Assembly (NCBI GenBank): GCA_038106885.1
Contig: JAYNFX010000001.1
Span: 1-64,000, forward strand
Length of the DNA: 64,000 bases
Reading direction: 5' to 3'
Origin: UBA3537 sp038106885
GTDB taxonomy: Bacteria > Bacteroidota > Bacteroidia > Flavobacteriales > Flavobacteriaceae
In this document: positions 1-7,657 of the stretch, piece by piece
Layout of the letters: each line of letters opens with the position of its first letter
How positions within the stretch are numbered: the first letter of the stretch is position 1
Translations under genes and position numbers: made by a program
The notes under the pieces: generated by a model
What the model was told of the DNA's origin: nothing
Databases searched by the model: none
The model's input: the letters and a program-made list of their open reading frames with translations, nothing else

Positions 1-680
1 GATATAAAAGATAATACTATTGAACGTAATTTTTTAGCTCTTGTTAATTTAGTTTCTAATTTTTTTAAAAAATTATCGTCTGAGAATTCTTTTGAAAATT
101 TAACACACCTAACAAGCCTTGGCTTGTACTTCTTAACAAGATTGTGGCTAGTAGTCAAAATTTTTGATTCAATTAGTGGATTTATTATTGAAAAAACATT
201 TTTTTTATTCAAAATAGATTGAATTTCTTCAACTCTCAGAACTGACTGTTGTTTAAGCGCTTCAATAACTAAATACTCATCATCACTAAGATTATTTGAC
301 TCAATATCAAGATCTGGATTTTGAGAAATTAAAGTTTCGCTTTTTAACAAAAATGCGTTAGGAATAGACGCAGACATTACATCTCCAATATTACACATGT
401 AATATTCAGATATCCAGGACCATAGTCTAAACTGATTTAATGTCACAATAGGTTTAGAATCCAAAATCGAATGAATTGACTTACAATCATAAGAAGTTGG
501 TGCTTTGTTATGTAATTTATACACTATTCCAGTATAAATTTTATTTTTACCAAAAGGAACACAAACTCTTACTCCAGGCTGAATAAATTTTGATTCCGCT
601 TCAGTAATAGCATATGTGAAATTACGCTCTAGTGGTAAGGGTAGAATAACATCAACAAAATATTTATGATAAACTAACAT
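1..680 (-). CDS. priA: Primosomal protein N' (PriA), N-terminal part only
   Basis: This is the first 226 codons of a gene that runs off the left edge of the window. The translation begins MLVYHKYFVDVILPLPLERN and continues with a GVRVCVPFGK segment and a WISEYYMCNIGDVM segment, which match the N-terminal 3'-DNA-binding domain of PriA, the replication-restart helicase. The region from about residue 130 would be the winged-helix linker. The helicase motifs lie outside the window. The start codon (678-680) lies inside the end of the upstream yihY gene, a 7-base overlap, so the two are probably co-transcribed and translationally coupled. No frameshift is seen in the visible part. Confidence 0.9.
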   Translation of the reverse strand, partial: MLVYHKYFVDVILPLPLERNFTYAITEAESKFIQPGVRVCVPFGKNKIYTGIVYKLHNKAPTSYDCKSIHSILDSKPIVTLNQFRLWSWISEYYMCNIGDVMSASIPNAFLLKSETLISQNPDLDIESNNLSDDEYLVIEALKQQSVLRVEEIQSILNKKNVFSIINPLIESKILTTSHNLVKKYKPRLVRCVKFSKEFSDDNFLKKLETKLTRAKKLRSIVLSFI

Positions 681-1606
681 AGATCTTTCAACTTTTGCAA
701 AGAAGTATTAAGCTCAAAACCAAGTATTAAAATAATAGCATTTAACCATAAATAAAACATCAATACTACTAACGCTCCAATTGACCCATATAGCTGATTG
801 TAAGAGGAAAAATTATCAATATAAACACTAAATAAGAAAGAATTTAAAATAACCAGAATCATAGTTAACAATGCTCCTATTGAATAAAAACTACTTCTTT
901 CTAATTTTGAATTACCAAAAAAATATAAAACAGAAATTCCAATGTAAATCATTAATGAGAAAAATAGAAATTTAAGAATATTTAACCACACTAATTCAGA
1001 TGAGGAATCTAAAAAATCTAAATTTTCATAAATTGGATGAACTACATATATTTCTATGAATCCTAAACCAGCAATAGTTAAAATTAAAATTACAACCAAC
1101 AAAAGTGAAACTCCAATTGCATGAATGTATTGATTTATGAAATTTCGATTTAATTGTTGATGATATGAATTCTGAAAACCTGAAAAAATTGCATTAACAC
1201 CGTTTGCCATCAAAAACATTGATACAATAAAAACAGACGATAAAAGCCCACCTGTGCTCTGATTATTGATGTTATCAAATATATTTTTATTAAAAAAATC
1301 AGATGTAGTTGGTGGTAATGTTGTAATTAAAACGCTCAGAAAATCATTTTGAAAACCATCAATTGGTATGTAAGGGATCAGTATTAGAATGAATAACAAA
1401 AATGGGAAGATTGCCATAAAAAAACTAAAAGCAATAGCGCTGGCTCGAATAGTAAGAGCGCCGTGAATAATACCCAAAATATACATTTCAAGTAAATCAT
1501 AAAGTGAAAGCCCAGTTAATCCTGGGAGCTTAATAGACTTGATAAAATTTATGATCCATCGCAAAAGAGGAAACTTTTCAAATATATTTTTTACCGATTT
1601 ATTCAT
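674..1606 (-). CDS. yihY: YihY/BrkB-family inner-membrane protein
   Basis: A 310-residue protein with about six hydrophobic segments, the first around AIAFSFFMAIFPFLLFILIL and the last around GALVVLMFYLWLNAIILILG. This is the pattern of the YihY/BrkB family, once mis-called ribonuclease BN; its molecular role is unknown. The reading frame is open for 26 more codons upstream, but those overlap nadC. The ATG at 1604-1606 shares one base with the nadC stop (TAATG arrangement) and gives the usual family N-terminus, so I take it as the start. It also overlaps priA downstream. Family assignment is firm; function is not. Confidence 0.88.
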   Translation of the reverse strand: MNKSVKNIFEKFPLLRWIINFIKSIKLPGLTGLSLYDLLEMYILGIIHGALTIRASAIAFSFFMAIFPFLLFILILIPYIPIDGFQNDFLSVLITTLPPTTSDFFNKNIFDNINNQSTGGLLSSVFIVSMFLMANGVNAIFSGFQNSYHQQLNRNFINQYIHAIGVSLLLVVILILTIAGLGFIEIYVVHPIYENLDFLDSSSELVWLNILKFLFFSLMIYIGISVLYFFGNSKLERSSFYSIGALLTMILVILNSFLFSVYIDNFSSYNQLYGSIGALVVLMFYLWLNAIILILGFELNTSLQKLKDLC

Positions 1607-2463
1607 TAAAAGGCCTTCAAGCTTAGGTCTAAATTGTAAACTGAATGAGTTAATGCACCAGAAGATATATAATCGACTCCACACTCTGCATAATGACGTA
1701 ACATAACCTCATTAATTCCACCTGAGGATTCAGTTTCACAACGTCCTGCAATGAAATCAACTGCTTTTTTAGTTTCATTTACACCAAAATTATCAATCAA
1801 AATCCTATTTGCTCCTCCATGTTGTATAATTTCATCTATTTCATCCATATCACGAGCTTCTACAATAATTTTTAAATTTAAATTATTATGCTCTAAATAT
1901 TGAACAGTTTGGTTCAAAGCTTGAGTAATCCCCCCAGCAAAATCAATATGATTATCTTTCAGCATAATCATATCATACAGACCAAATCTATGATTAACAC
2001 CTCCTCCAATTGAAACCGCCCATTTTTCTAATGCACGTATCCCTGGAGTTGTTTTTCGTGTATCAAGAATTTTAGTGTTTGTTCCTTTCAATAAATTAAC
2101 AAATTCGGAAGTTTTTGTAGAAATAGCACTCATTCGCTGCATAGCATTTAAAACTAACCTCTCAGATTTCAAAATTGATTGCTGAGATCCCATGACTTCA
2201 AAAGCAATATCTCCAAATTTAACAATAGATCCATCATTAATTTTAATTTTCACATGAAGTTTAGGGTCAACGTACTTAAATACTTTCAAAGCAAACTCCA
2301 CTCCGGAAAGCACTCCTTTATCTTTAACAATTAAATGAGCTTTTCCAAAAGTTCCATTTGGAATACATGCCAATGAACTGTGATCGCCTTGCCCAACATC
2401 TTCTCTAATAGCATTAGCAATAATAATATCAATCTCTTTCTGAAAATCAAACGAATTAATCAT
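1606..2463 (-). CDS. nadC: Nicotinate-nucleotide pyrophosphorylase (carboxylating)
   Basis: A 285-residue quinolinate phosphoribosyltransferase. It converts quinolinate and PRPP to nicotinate mononucleotide, CO2 and pyrophosphate in de novo NAD synthesis. Visible family motifs are EDVGQGDHSS near residue 21, the substrate-binding LDTRKTTPGIRALEKWAV stretch near 133, GLYDMIMLKDNHID, and ESSGGI near residue 245 followed by YISSGALTHS near the C-terminus, the phosphate-binding end of the barrel. Length is normal for the family. It is the first gene of the leftward group nadC-yihY-priA. nadA and nadB are not in the window. Confidence 0.95.
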   Translation of the reverse strand: MINSFDFQKEIDIIIANAIREDVGQGDHSSLACIPNGTFGKAHLIVKDKGVLSGVEFALKVFKYVDPKLHVKIKINDGSIVKFGDIAFEVMGSQQSILKSERLVLNAMQRMSAISTKTSEFVNLLKGTNTKILDTRKTTPGIRALEKWAVSIGGGVNHRFGLYDMIMLKDNHIDFAGGITQALNQTVQYLEHNNLNLKIIVEARDMDEIDEIIQHGGANRILIDNFGVNETKKAVDFIAGRCETESSGGINEVMLRHYAECGVDYISSGALTHSVYNLDLSLKAF

Positions 2464-2515
2464 TAATGTATAGTTTTAAAGCTAAATTAATGATTTGAAG
2501 TATTAAAATACAAAA

Positions 2516-2542
2516 TTGACATCTATTTTATTTTTAACTTTG
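2516..2542 (+). promoter_or_regulatory. Putative promoter of rlmH-rdgB
   Basis: TAACTTTG at 2535-2542 matches the Bacteroidota -7 consensus TAnnTTTG. A TTG at 2516-2518 lies 16 bases upstream as a possible -33 element, a little closer than the preferred 19. It would give a very short leader before the ATG at 2547. Motif inspection only. Confidence 0.45.
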
Positions 2543-2546
2543 ATTT

Positions 2547-3020
2547 ATGAAAATTAAACTATTGGTAGTTGGAAAAACAGACAATATTATGTTGTTGGAA
2601 TTAATTGAAACTTTTCAAAAAAGAATTAATAGATATTTAAATTTTTCAATTGAAATTATACCCGATTCCAAACAAAGAAAAAAACTTAGTAAAGAAAAAC
2701 AAAAAAGCAAAGAAGGTGAATTAATCATTAATAAATTGATGGCAAATGACAGAATGTTTTTATTTGATGAGAATGGAAAATCATTTAGTTCAGTTGATTT
2801 TTCAAATTTGATTCAAAAACAAATGAATTCGGGAATTAAGCAAATTGTTATGGTAATTGGAGGTCCTTATGGTTTTTCTAAAAGTGTATATGAAAAAGCT
2901 TATTCAAAAATTTCTCTTTCAAAAATGACATTCACTCATCAGATGGTAAGATTAATTGCGGTTGAACAAATTTATAGAGGTTTGACAATTTTAAAAAATG
3001 AACCTTATCATCACCAATAA
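2547..3020 (+). CDS. rlmH: 23S rRNA (pseudouridine1915-N3)-methyltransferase
   Basis: A 157-residue SPOUT-class methyltransferase that modifies pseudouridine 1915 in helix 69 of 23S rRNA. Diagnostic segments are the N-terminal KIKLLVVGKT, the AdoMet-binding knot residues VMVIGGPYGFS near residue 105, and the C-terminal TFTHQMVRLIAVEQIYRG followed by NEPYHHQ, the near-invariant RlmH ending (YHH). Length matches the family (about 155-160). rdgB follows after three bases, so they form a two-gene unit. Confidence 0.96.
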   Translation: MKIKLLVVGKTDNIMLLELIETFQKRINRYLNFSIEIIPDSKQRKKLSKEKQKSKEGELIINKLMANDRMFLFDENGKSFSSVDFSNLIQKQMNSGIKQIVMVIGGPYGFSKSVYEKAYSKISLSKMTFTHQMVRLIAVEQIYRGLTILKNEPYHHQ

Positions 3021-3023
3021 ATT

Positions 3024-3608
3024 ATGATTAAAATTGTATTTGCAACAAATAACAAAAATAAAATAAAAGAAGTTCAAAAATTACTTCCTACTAATATTGA
3101 ACTCATAGGTCTTAAGGATATTGGATGTGAAGATGATATCCCCGAAACACAACACACAATTAAGGGAAATTCAATACAGAAAGTTAATTACATTAATTCA
3201 AAATATAATTTAGATTGCTTTGCTGATGATACTGGACTAGAAATTAGTGCTTTAAATGGTGATCCTGGAGTTTTTTCAGCTAGATATGCAGGATCAGAAA
3301 GAAATTCAAAAAAAAATATTGAAAAAGTATTAAAGAATTTAAATAATATTAAAAATCGAAATGCACGTTTTAAAACTGTAATAGCACTTAGTTACAAAGG
3401 AGAAATTTTAACTTTTGAAGGGGTTTGTGAAGGAGTTATTAGTAATGAAATTCAAGGAGATGGCGGATTTGGTTATGATCCAATTTTTAAACCAAAAGGA
3501 ATAAACAAAACCTTTGCAGAATTATCATTTGACGAAAAAAATAAAATTAGTCACAGAGCAATAGCAATAAAAAAATTAATTGATTATTTTAATAAATTAA
3601 AATCTTAA
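3024..3608 (+). CDS. rdgB: XTP/dITP diphosphatase (non-canonical purine NTP pyrophosphatase)
   Basis: A 194-residue Ham1/RdgB-family enzyme that hydrolyses dITP, XTP and related deaminated purine nucleotides to monophosphates, preventing their incorporation into DNA and RNA. Visible motifs are the N-terminal FATNNKNKIKEV, FADDTGLEISALNGDPGVFSARYAG split across residues about 65-90, GDGGFGYDPIF near 146 and SHRAIAIKKL at the C-terminus. All signature residues appear present. It directly follows rlmH. Confidence 0.95.
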   Translation: MIKIVFATNNKNKIKEVQKLLPTNIELIGLKDIGCEDDIPETQHTIKGNSIQKVNYINSKYNLDCFADDTGLEISALNGDPGVFSARYAGSERNSKKNIEKVLKNLNNIKNRNARFKTVIALSYKGEILTFEGVCEGVISNEIQGDGGFGYDPIFKPKGINKTFAELSFDEKNKISHRAIAIKKLIDYFNKLKS

Positions 3609-3614
3609 TTAGTG

Positions 3615-3622
3615 TACATTTG
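3615..3622 (+). promoter_or_regulatory. -7 promoter element of the RNA helicase gene
   Basis: TACATTTG fits TAnnTTTG. No TTG-type -33 element is found at the right spacing. Transcription starting about seven bases downstream would place the first hairpin of the leader at the 5' end of the mRNA. Confidence 0.5.
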
Positions 3623-3628
3623 CGGCAA

Positions 3629-3692
3629 ATCCTCAGGGTGAGGATGTGTTATAAGAAGTTCAAAATTGTAAAGTAAGCTTCTGAGGTAACAC
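3629..3692 (+). promoter_or_regulatory. Structured 5' leader RNA of the DEAD-box helicase gene (two hairpins)
   Basis: Hairpin 1 is a perfect 7-bp stem, ATCCTCA (3629-3635) with TGAGGAT (3639-3645), loop GGG. Hairpin 2 pairs GTGTTA (3646-3651) with TAACAC (3687-3692). It continues after a small internal loop with AGAAG (3654-3658) and CTTCT (3678-3682). The elements abut and fill most of the space between the -7 element and the ATG at 3715. A 10-codon open frame (ATG 3644-3646 to TAA 3674-3676) runs through them. Conserved leaders are known for cold-induced RNA helicases; an autoregulatory or temperature role is inference. I do not recognise it as a named family. Confidence 0.5.
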
Positions 3693-3714
3693 CACTAACG
3701 CTTAGAAAACAACA

Positions 3715-5454
3715 ATGAACACATTCCTAAATTTAGGAATTGAAAAGCATCTTCTTAATGCAATCAATGACCTAGGATTTGAAACTCCAAGTGAAATCCA
3801 ACAAAAAACAATTCCAAAGTTATTATCAACGGAGTGTGATCTTGTTGCATTGGCTCAAACTGGTACTGGAAAAACAGCTGCATTTGGATTCCCAATGCTT
3901 CAAAAAATTGATATCAAAAGCCGGACTACTCAAGGATTAATTTTATCTCCTACAAGAGAACTCTGTATACAAATTACAAATGAATTAAAGCTTTATGGTA
4001 AATATTGTAATGGTCTAAATGTAACTGCTATATATGGAGGTGCAAGTATTACGGATCAAGCTAAAAATATAAAACGTGGTTCACAAATAATTGTAGCTAC
4101 TCCAGGAAGAATGAAAGATATGATTAGTAGGCGATTAGTTGATATTTCAAAAATTGATTATGCTGTTTTAGATGAAGCTGACGAGATGCTAAATATGGGA
4201 TTTTTTGAAGATATTAAAAGTATTTTATCTCATACACCTGAAAATAAATCTACATGGCTTTTTTCAGCAACAATGCCCAAAGAAGTGTCACTAATAGCAA
4301 AAAAATTCATGTTTTCCCCAACAGAAATTACCGTTGGTCATAAAAATACTGGAAGTAAAAATGTTTCACACGAGTTTTATATGGTCGCCTCTAGAGATAG
4401 ATACCCTGCACTAAAACGGCTAGCAGACGCAAATCCAGAAATATTTGCAGTAATCTTTTGCAGAACAAAAAGAGAAACTCAAAAAGTAGCGGAAAAACTC
4501 ATTGAAGATGGTTATAATGCAGGAGCATTACATGGAGATCTAAGTCAAAACCAAAGAGATTTAGTTATGAAATCATTCCGCAATAAACAAATTCAAATGC
4601 TAGTAGCAACTGATGTTGCTGCTAGAGGAATTGACGTAGACGATATCACACATGTGATAAACTACCAATTACCTGATGAGATAGAAACATATACGCACAG
4701 AAGCGGAAGAACAGGTCGAGCTGGTAAAAATGGAATCTCTATTGTGATAATAACAAAAAGTGAAGCACGAAAAATTAAAGCAATAGAGAAAATAATTCAA
4801 AAACAATTTGAGAAAAAAGAAATACCAGATGGTATACAAATATGTGAAATTCAACTTAAATCCCTAGCTCAAAAAATCCATAAGACTGAGGTTAACCAAG
4901 AAATAGAAAATTATCTTGAAGAAATTAATAAGTTATTTGAAAACCTTACAAAGGAAGAAATAATAAAAAAATTCTTTTCGGTCGAGTTTTCAAGGTTTTT
5001 TAATTACTATGCTAAAGCAAAAAACTTAAATAGCCCTAATGATCTTAAATCAGCAGAGAGACATAATTCAAATTCGATTAGATTTTTTATTAATATTGGT
5101 AAAAAAGACGGATTTGATTGGATGAGTCTAAAAGATTTTTTGAGAGATAGTTTAGAACTCAGACAAGATGATATTTTTAAAGTAGATGTAAAGGATAGTT
5201 TTTCTTTTTTTAACGCTGAGACTAATAATTTAGCTAAAATATTAGAGTTTTTTAAAGATTATGAGATTAATGGACGTTTTGTGAATGTAGAAATAACCGA
5301 TAATAAAGAAAGAGTTAAACAGAAAAGAAGTCGAAAAAGACGAGGGGAAAAGCGAAAAAATGAATCAATTTCCAAAAGAAGAAATTCAAATAATACGAAA
5401 TCACAAAAAAAAGATTTTAAGGGCTCTAGACCAAGAAGAAATCGAAGAAAATAA
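3715..5454 (+). CDS. DEAD-box ATP-dependent RNA helicase with DbpA-type RNA-binding domain
   Basis: A 579-residue helicase of the DeaD/CsdA-DbpA type. The Q motif region precedes AQTGTGKT (47-54, Walker A). Then come SPTRELCIQ, TPGR (129-132), DEAD (153-156) and SAT (184-186). The second RecA domain carries ARGID and HRSGRTGRAG. Around residues 456-530 is a DbpA-like RRM domain (RFFINIGKKDGFDW onwards), followed by a lysine/arginine-rich tail to the end. Such proteins remodel rRNA during ribosome assembly and in the cold. Whether it binds 23S helix 92 like DbpA cannot be told here. It is transcribed alone behind a structured leader. Confidence 0.93.
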   Translation: MNTFLNLGIEKHLLNAINDLGFETPSEIQQKTIPKLLSTECDLVALAQTGTGKTAAFGFPMLQKIDIKSRTTQGLILSPTRELCIQITNELKLYGKYCNGLNVTAIYGGASITDQAKNIKRGSQIIVATPGRMKDMISRRLVDISKIDYAVLDEADEMLNMGFFEDIKSILSHTPENKSTWLFSATMPKEVSLIAKKFMFSPTEITVGHKNTGSKNVSHEFYMVASRDRYPALKRLADANPEIFAVIFCRTKRETQKVAEKLIEDGYNAGALHGDLSQNQRDLVMKSFRNKQIQMLVATDVAARGIDVDDITHVINYQLPDEIETYTHRSGRTGRAGKNGISIVIITKSEARKIKAIEKIIQKQFEKKEIPDGIQICEIQLKSLAQKIHKTEVNQEIENYLEEINKLFENLTKEEIIKKFFSVEFSRFFNYYAKAKNLNSPNDLKSAERHNSNSIRFFINIGKKDGFDWMSLKDFLRDSLELRQDDIFKVDVKDSFSFFNAETNNLAKILEFFKDYEINGRFVNVEITDNKERVKQKRSRKRRGEKRKNESISKRRNSNNTKSQKKDFKGSRPRRNRRK

Positions 5455-5537
5455 CTATAAGTTAATTTTAAGACAAATTTAAATAAGATATTGGGTTTGT
5501 GTAGTTTCTTTATTAATTTTATGAATCGATTTTTTTT

Positions 5538-6305
5538 ATGAAAAAGATTTTACTTTTTATTGCTTTTTTAATAATTCCTGGACTTACACAATCTCAAACA
5601 GAGTCCATAGTTAAAGGTCAAATTATAGACGGTGCTAACGATAAGCCAATTGAAAATGTAAATATTGTTAATCTAAATCAAGTTAATGGAACAATAACAA
5701 ATAAATTGGGTGAATTTGAAATTGAAGCAAAACCAAATGACACAATTCATTTATCATATTTGGGATATAAATCGATAAAAGTAAGAGTTACTAATGATTG
5801 GATTAATTTTGGGAATAGGACTACAATAAAATTAACTGAACTCGCATTAGCTCTTGAAGAAGTTGTTGTAAATAAATTAAAACTCACAGGATATTTAGAA
5901 ATTGATATTAAGCAAGTTCCTATTCAAAAAAATGTACGTTATAGTATTTCAGGCTTAAATACTGGATACGAATCAAGTCCAAAAAACCCAACAATGGTAA
6001 CAAAAGTATTGGGAGCTATTTTTAATCCGGCAAACTTTCTCTATAATATTTTTGGTAAAAAATCACGTGAAATGCGTAATTTAAGGAAAATTAAAGAACA
6101 AGACGAAATTCGAAATATTTTATCTTCTAGATTTGATAGAGAAATGTTAACAGCTCTACTAAAAGTTGATAAAATCGATTTGGAACTTCTTGTTAGTGAA
6201 TGCAATTATTCTGATGATTTCATCAAGACAGCTAATGATCTTCAAATATTAGATGCTATAAGTGAATGTTATGAAGAGTACAAAATTTTAAGCCGAGGTC
6301 GTTAA
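5538..6305 (+). CDS. Exported protein with carboxypeptidase-like regulatory domain
   Basis: A 255-residue protein with an N-terminal signal peptide (MKKILLFIAFLIIPGLTQSQ). Residues about 24-105 form a CarboxypepD_reg-like beta-sandwich: VKGQIIDGANDKPIENVNIV, then GTITNKLGEFEIE and IHLSYLGYKS. This domain occurs at the N-terminus of TonB-dependent receptors and on many stand-alone periplasmic or surface proteins of Bacteroidota. The remaining 150 residues are charged, largely helical-looking and unrecognised. There is no TonB box or beta-barrel, so it is not a receptor. Function unknown. Confidence 0.75.
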   Translation: MKKILLFIAFLIIPGLTQSQTESIVKGQIIDGANDKPIENVNIVNLNQVNGTITNKLGEFEIEAKPNDTIHLSYLGYKSIKVRVTNDWINFGNRTTIKLTELALALEEVVVNKLKLTGYLEIDIKQVPIQKNVRYSISGLNTGYESSPKNPTMVTKVLGAIFNPANFLYNIFGKKSREMRNLRKIKEQDEIRNILSSRFDREMLTALLKVDKIDLELLVSECNYSDDFIKTANDLQILDAISECYEEYKILSRGR

Positions 6306-6312
6306 TTTAATT

Positions 6313-7548
6313 CTATTCTGATCTATTTTTTTCTTCTATCCACTTTGATAAATACATTGTTGATTTCAAAGTGTGATGATTTAAAATTAATCCGACTGTA
6401 TTATTTAATCTATGACTAATCAAATTTTCACTCAAAAATTTTAAATACTTTAAAAATTTAGCATTAAATATTTTTGTTGAAAATCTGTTTTTTAAAATAT
6501 TAAAGCCATTTTTTTGGGAATTAATCCAAAGTTTTTTGTCTAGATATAGTTGAATAGCCTTTTCTACAAATTCTATGGAACTGTTTTCAACAAAACCATT
6601 AATTTTAAATTGACCACTAATTCCCTCAGAAGCCATACTTGACATAACACAAGGAGTACCACTTAGCATAGCATCGAATATTTTTCCCTTTAAACCAGCT
6701 CCAAAAGAAATTGGAGCCAATAAAACTCGATATGAACTTAAAACATCAATTGAATTATCAGCTCTTCCCTTAATAATAAAATTGACAGACTTATCACTTA
6801 ATAACATATGCTCAGAGGTTATATAAGATCCATAAATATGTAGCTCTGAATTTTTAAACTTAGAATAAATTTTAGGCCAAATAACATTTTTAAGATGGAG
6901 AACTGTATCTAAATTTGGGGGGTGTAAAAAACTTCCAATAAAAACAAAGTTTTTTCTTTTATCAAATGAAATGGATGCATTTTTTTGAGTTAAATTTTTT
7001 GTTTCGAAAACAAATGGAAAATAAAATAGTAATGATGAATCTATACCTAAATTAATTAAAATTTCCATTTCTGACTCAGAAATGATTAAAGATAAATCTG
7101 ATCTTAATATACTAGCTAGTTCACGTTTAGCAATATCTGTAGTCAAAAAATCTTTTGAAAATATTTTATCTCTATTAATGGTATTTTGTCTAGCTTTTCT
7201 AAGAAAATGTAAATCTTCAGTATCAAGTATTCTTAGAGAATTAGGAGAATATTTTTCTACTCGCCAACCAAATTGTTCCTCAGAAATAAATCTATCAAAC
7301 AAAACTAAAGATGGGTTTAATTTTTCAATAAAATTGTCAAAACTCGAATCATTTAATTTAATTGAGACTATATCTATTCCTAAATTTTCAAGTGGATATG
7401 AATAAATACTTTTAGAAGATGTTGTAGCAAATGTTATTTTGTAACCATCATTTATAAATAAATCAAATAATTGAAGTAAACGAACTCCTGCAGCAGAGGA
7501 TGAAGGCTCAGGATAAACTTGACCAATACATAGTAAGTTCTTAGACAT
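6313..7548 (-). CDS. Family 4-like glycosyltransferase
   Basis: A 411-residue GT-B fold glycosyltransferase. The N-terminal half starts LLCIGQVYPEPSSSAAGVRL, a typical acceptor-domain beginning. The C-terminal half has NFVFIGSFLHPPN and the donor-binding SFGAGLKGKIFDAMLSGTPC, with the small-residue and glycine pattern of GT4 enzymes. Substrate is unknown; a role in surface polysaccharide or lipid glycosylation is likely. It stands alone, convergent with the upstream exported protein (7-base gap) and divergent from purB. Confidence 0.82.
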   Translation of the reverse strand: MSKNLLCIGQVYPEPSSSAAGVRLLQLFDLFINDGYKITFATTSSKSIYSYPLENLGIDIVSIKLNDSSFDNFIEKLNPSLVLFDRFISEEQFGWRVEKYSPNSLRILDTEDLHFLRKARQNTINRDKIFSKDFLTTDIAKRELASILRSDLSLIISESEMEILINLGIDSSLLFYFPFVFETKNLTQKNASISFDKRKNFVFIGSFLHPPNLDTVLHLKNVIWPKIYSKFKNSELHIYGSYITSEHMLLSDKSVNFIIKGRADNSIDVLSSYRVLLAPISFGAGLKGKIFDAMLSGTPCVMSSMASEGISGQFKINGFVENSSIEFVEKAIQLYLDKKLWINSQKNGFNILKNRFSTKIFNAKFLKYLKFLSENLISHRLNNTVGLILNHHTLKSTMYLSKWIEEKNRSE

Positions 7549-7570
7549 ACTGATTTATTAATTTGAATAT

Positions 7571-7578
7571 CAAAAATA
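7571..7578 (-). promoter_or_regulatory. -7 element of the glycosyltransferase gene
   Basis: On the minus strand this reads TATTTTTG, fitting TAnnTTTG, 22 bases before the start at 7548. No -33 element is recognised. Confidence 0.3.
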
Positions 7579-7630
7579 TAAATTAAAAGATTGATGATTA
7601 ATAAAAATTATAACTTCTCATTAAAAGTAA

Positions 7631-7638
7631 TATCTTTG
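7631..7638 (+). promoter_or_regulatory. -7 element of purB
   Basis: TATCTTTG fits TAnnTTTG and lies 19 bases before the purB ATG at 7658. No clear -33 element is seen at the expected distance. Confidence 0.4.
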
Positions 7639-7657
7639 CATCTTTAACATATGTCAA

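Noticed and set aside
1607..1684. Upstream extension of the yihY frame (26 more codons).
   Set aside because: It lies inside nadC, and the extra residues do not fit the family; the TAATG start at 1606 is more natural.
7082..7405. 107-codon open frame on the plus strand inside the glycosyltransferase gene.
   Set aside because: It is the shadow of a well-supported gene on the other strand and has no recognisable domain.
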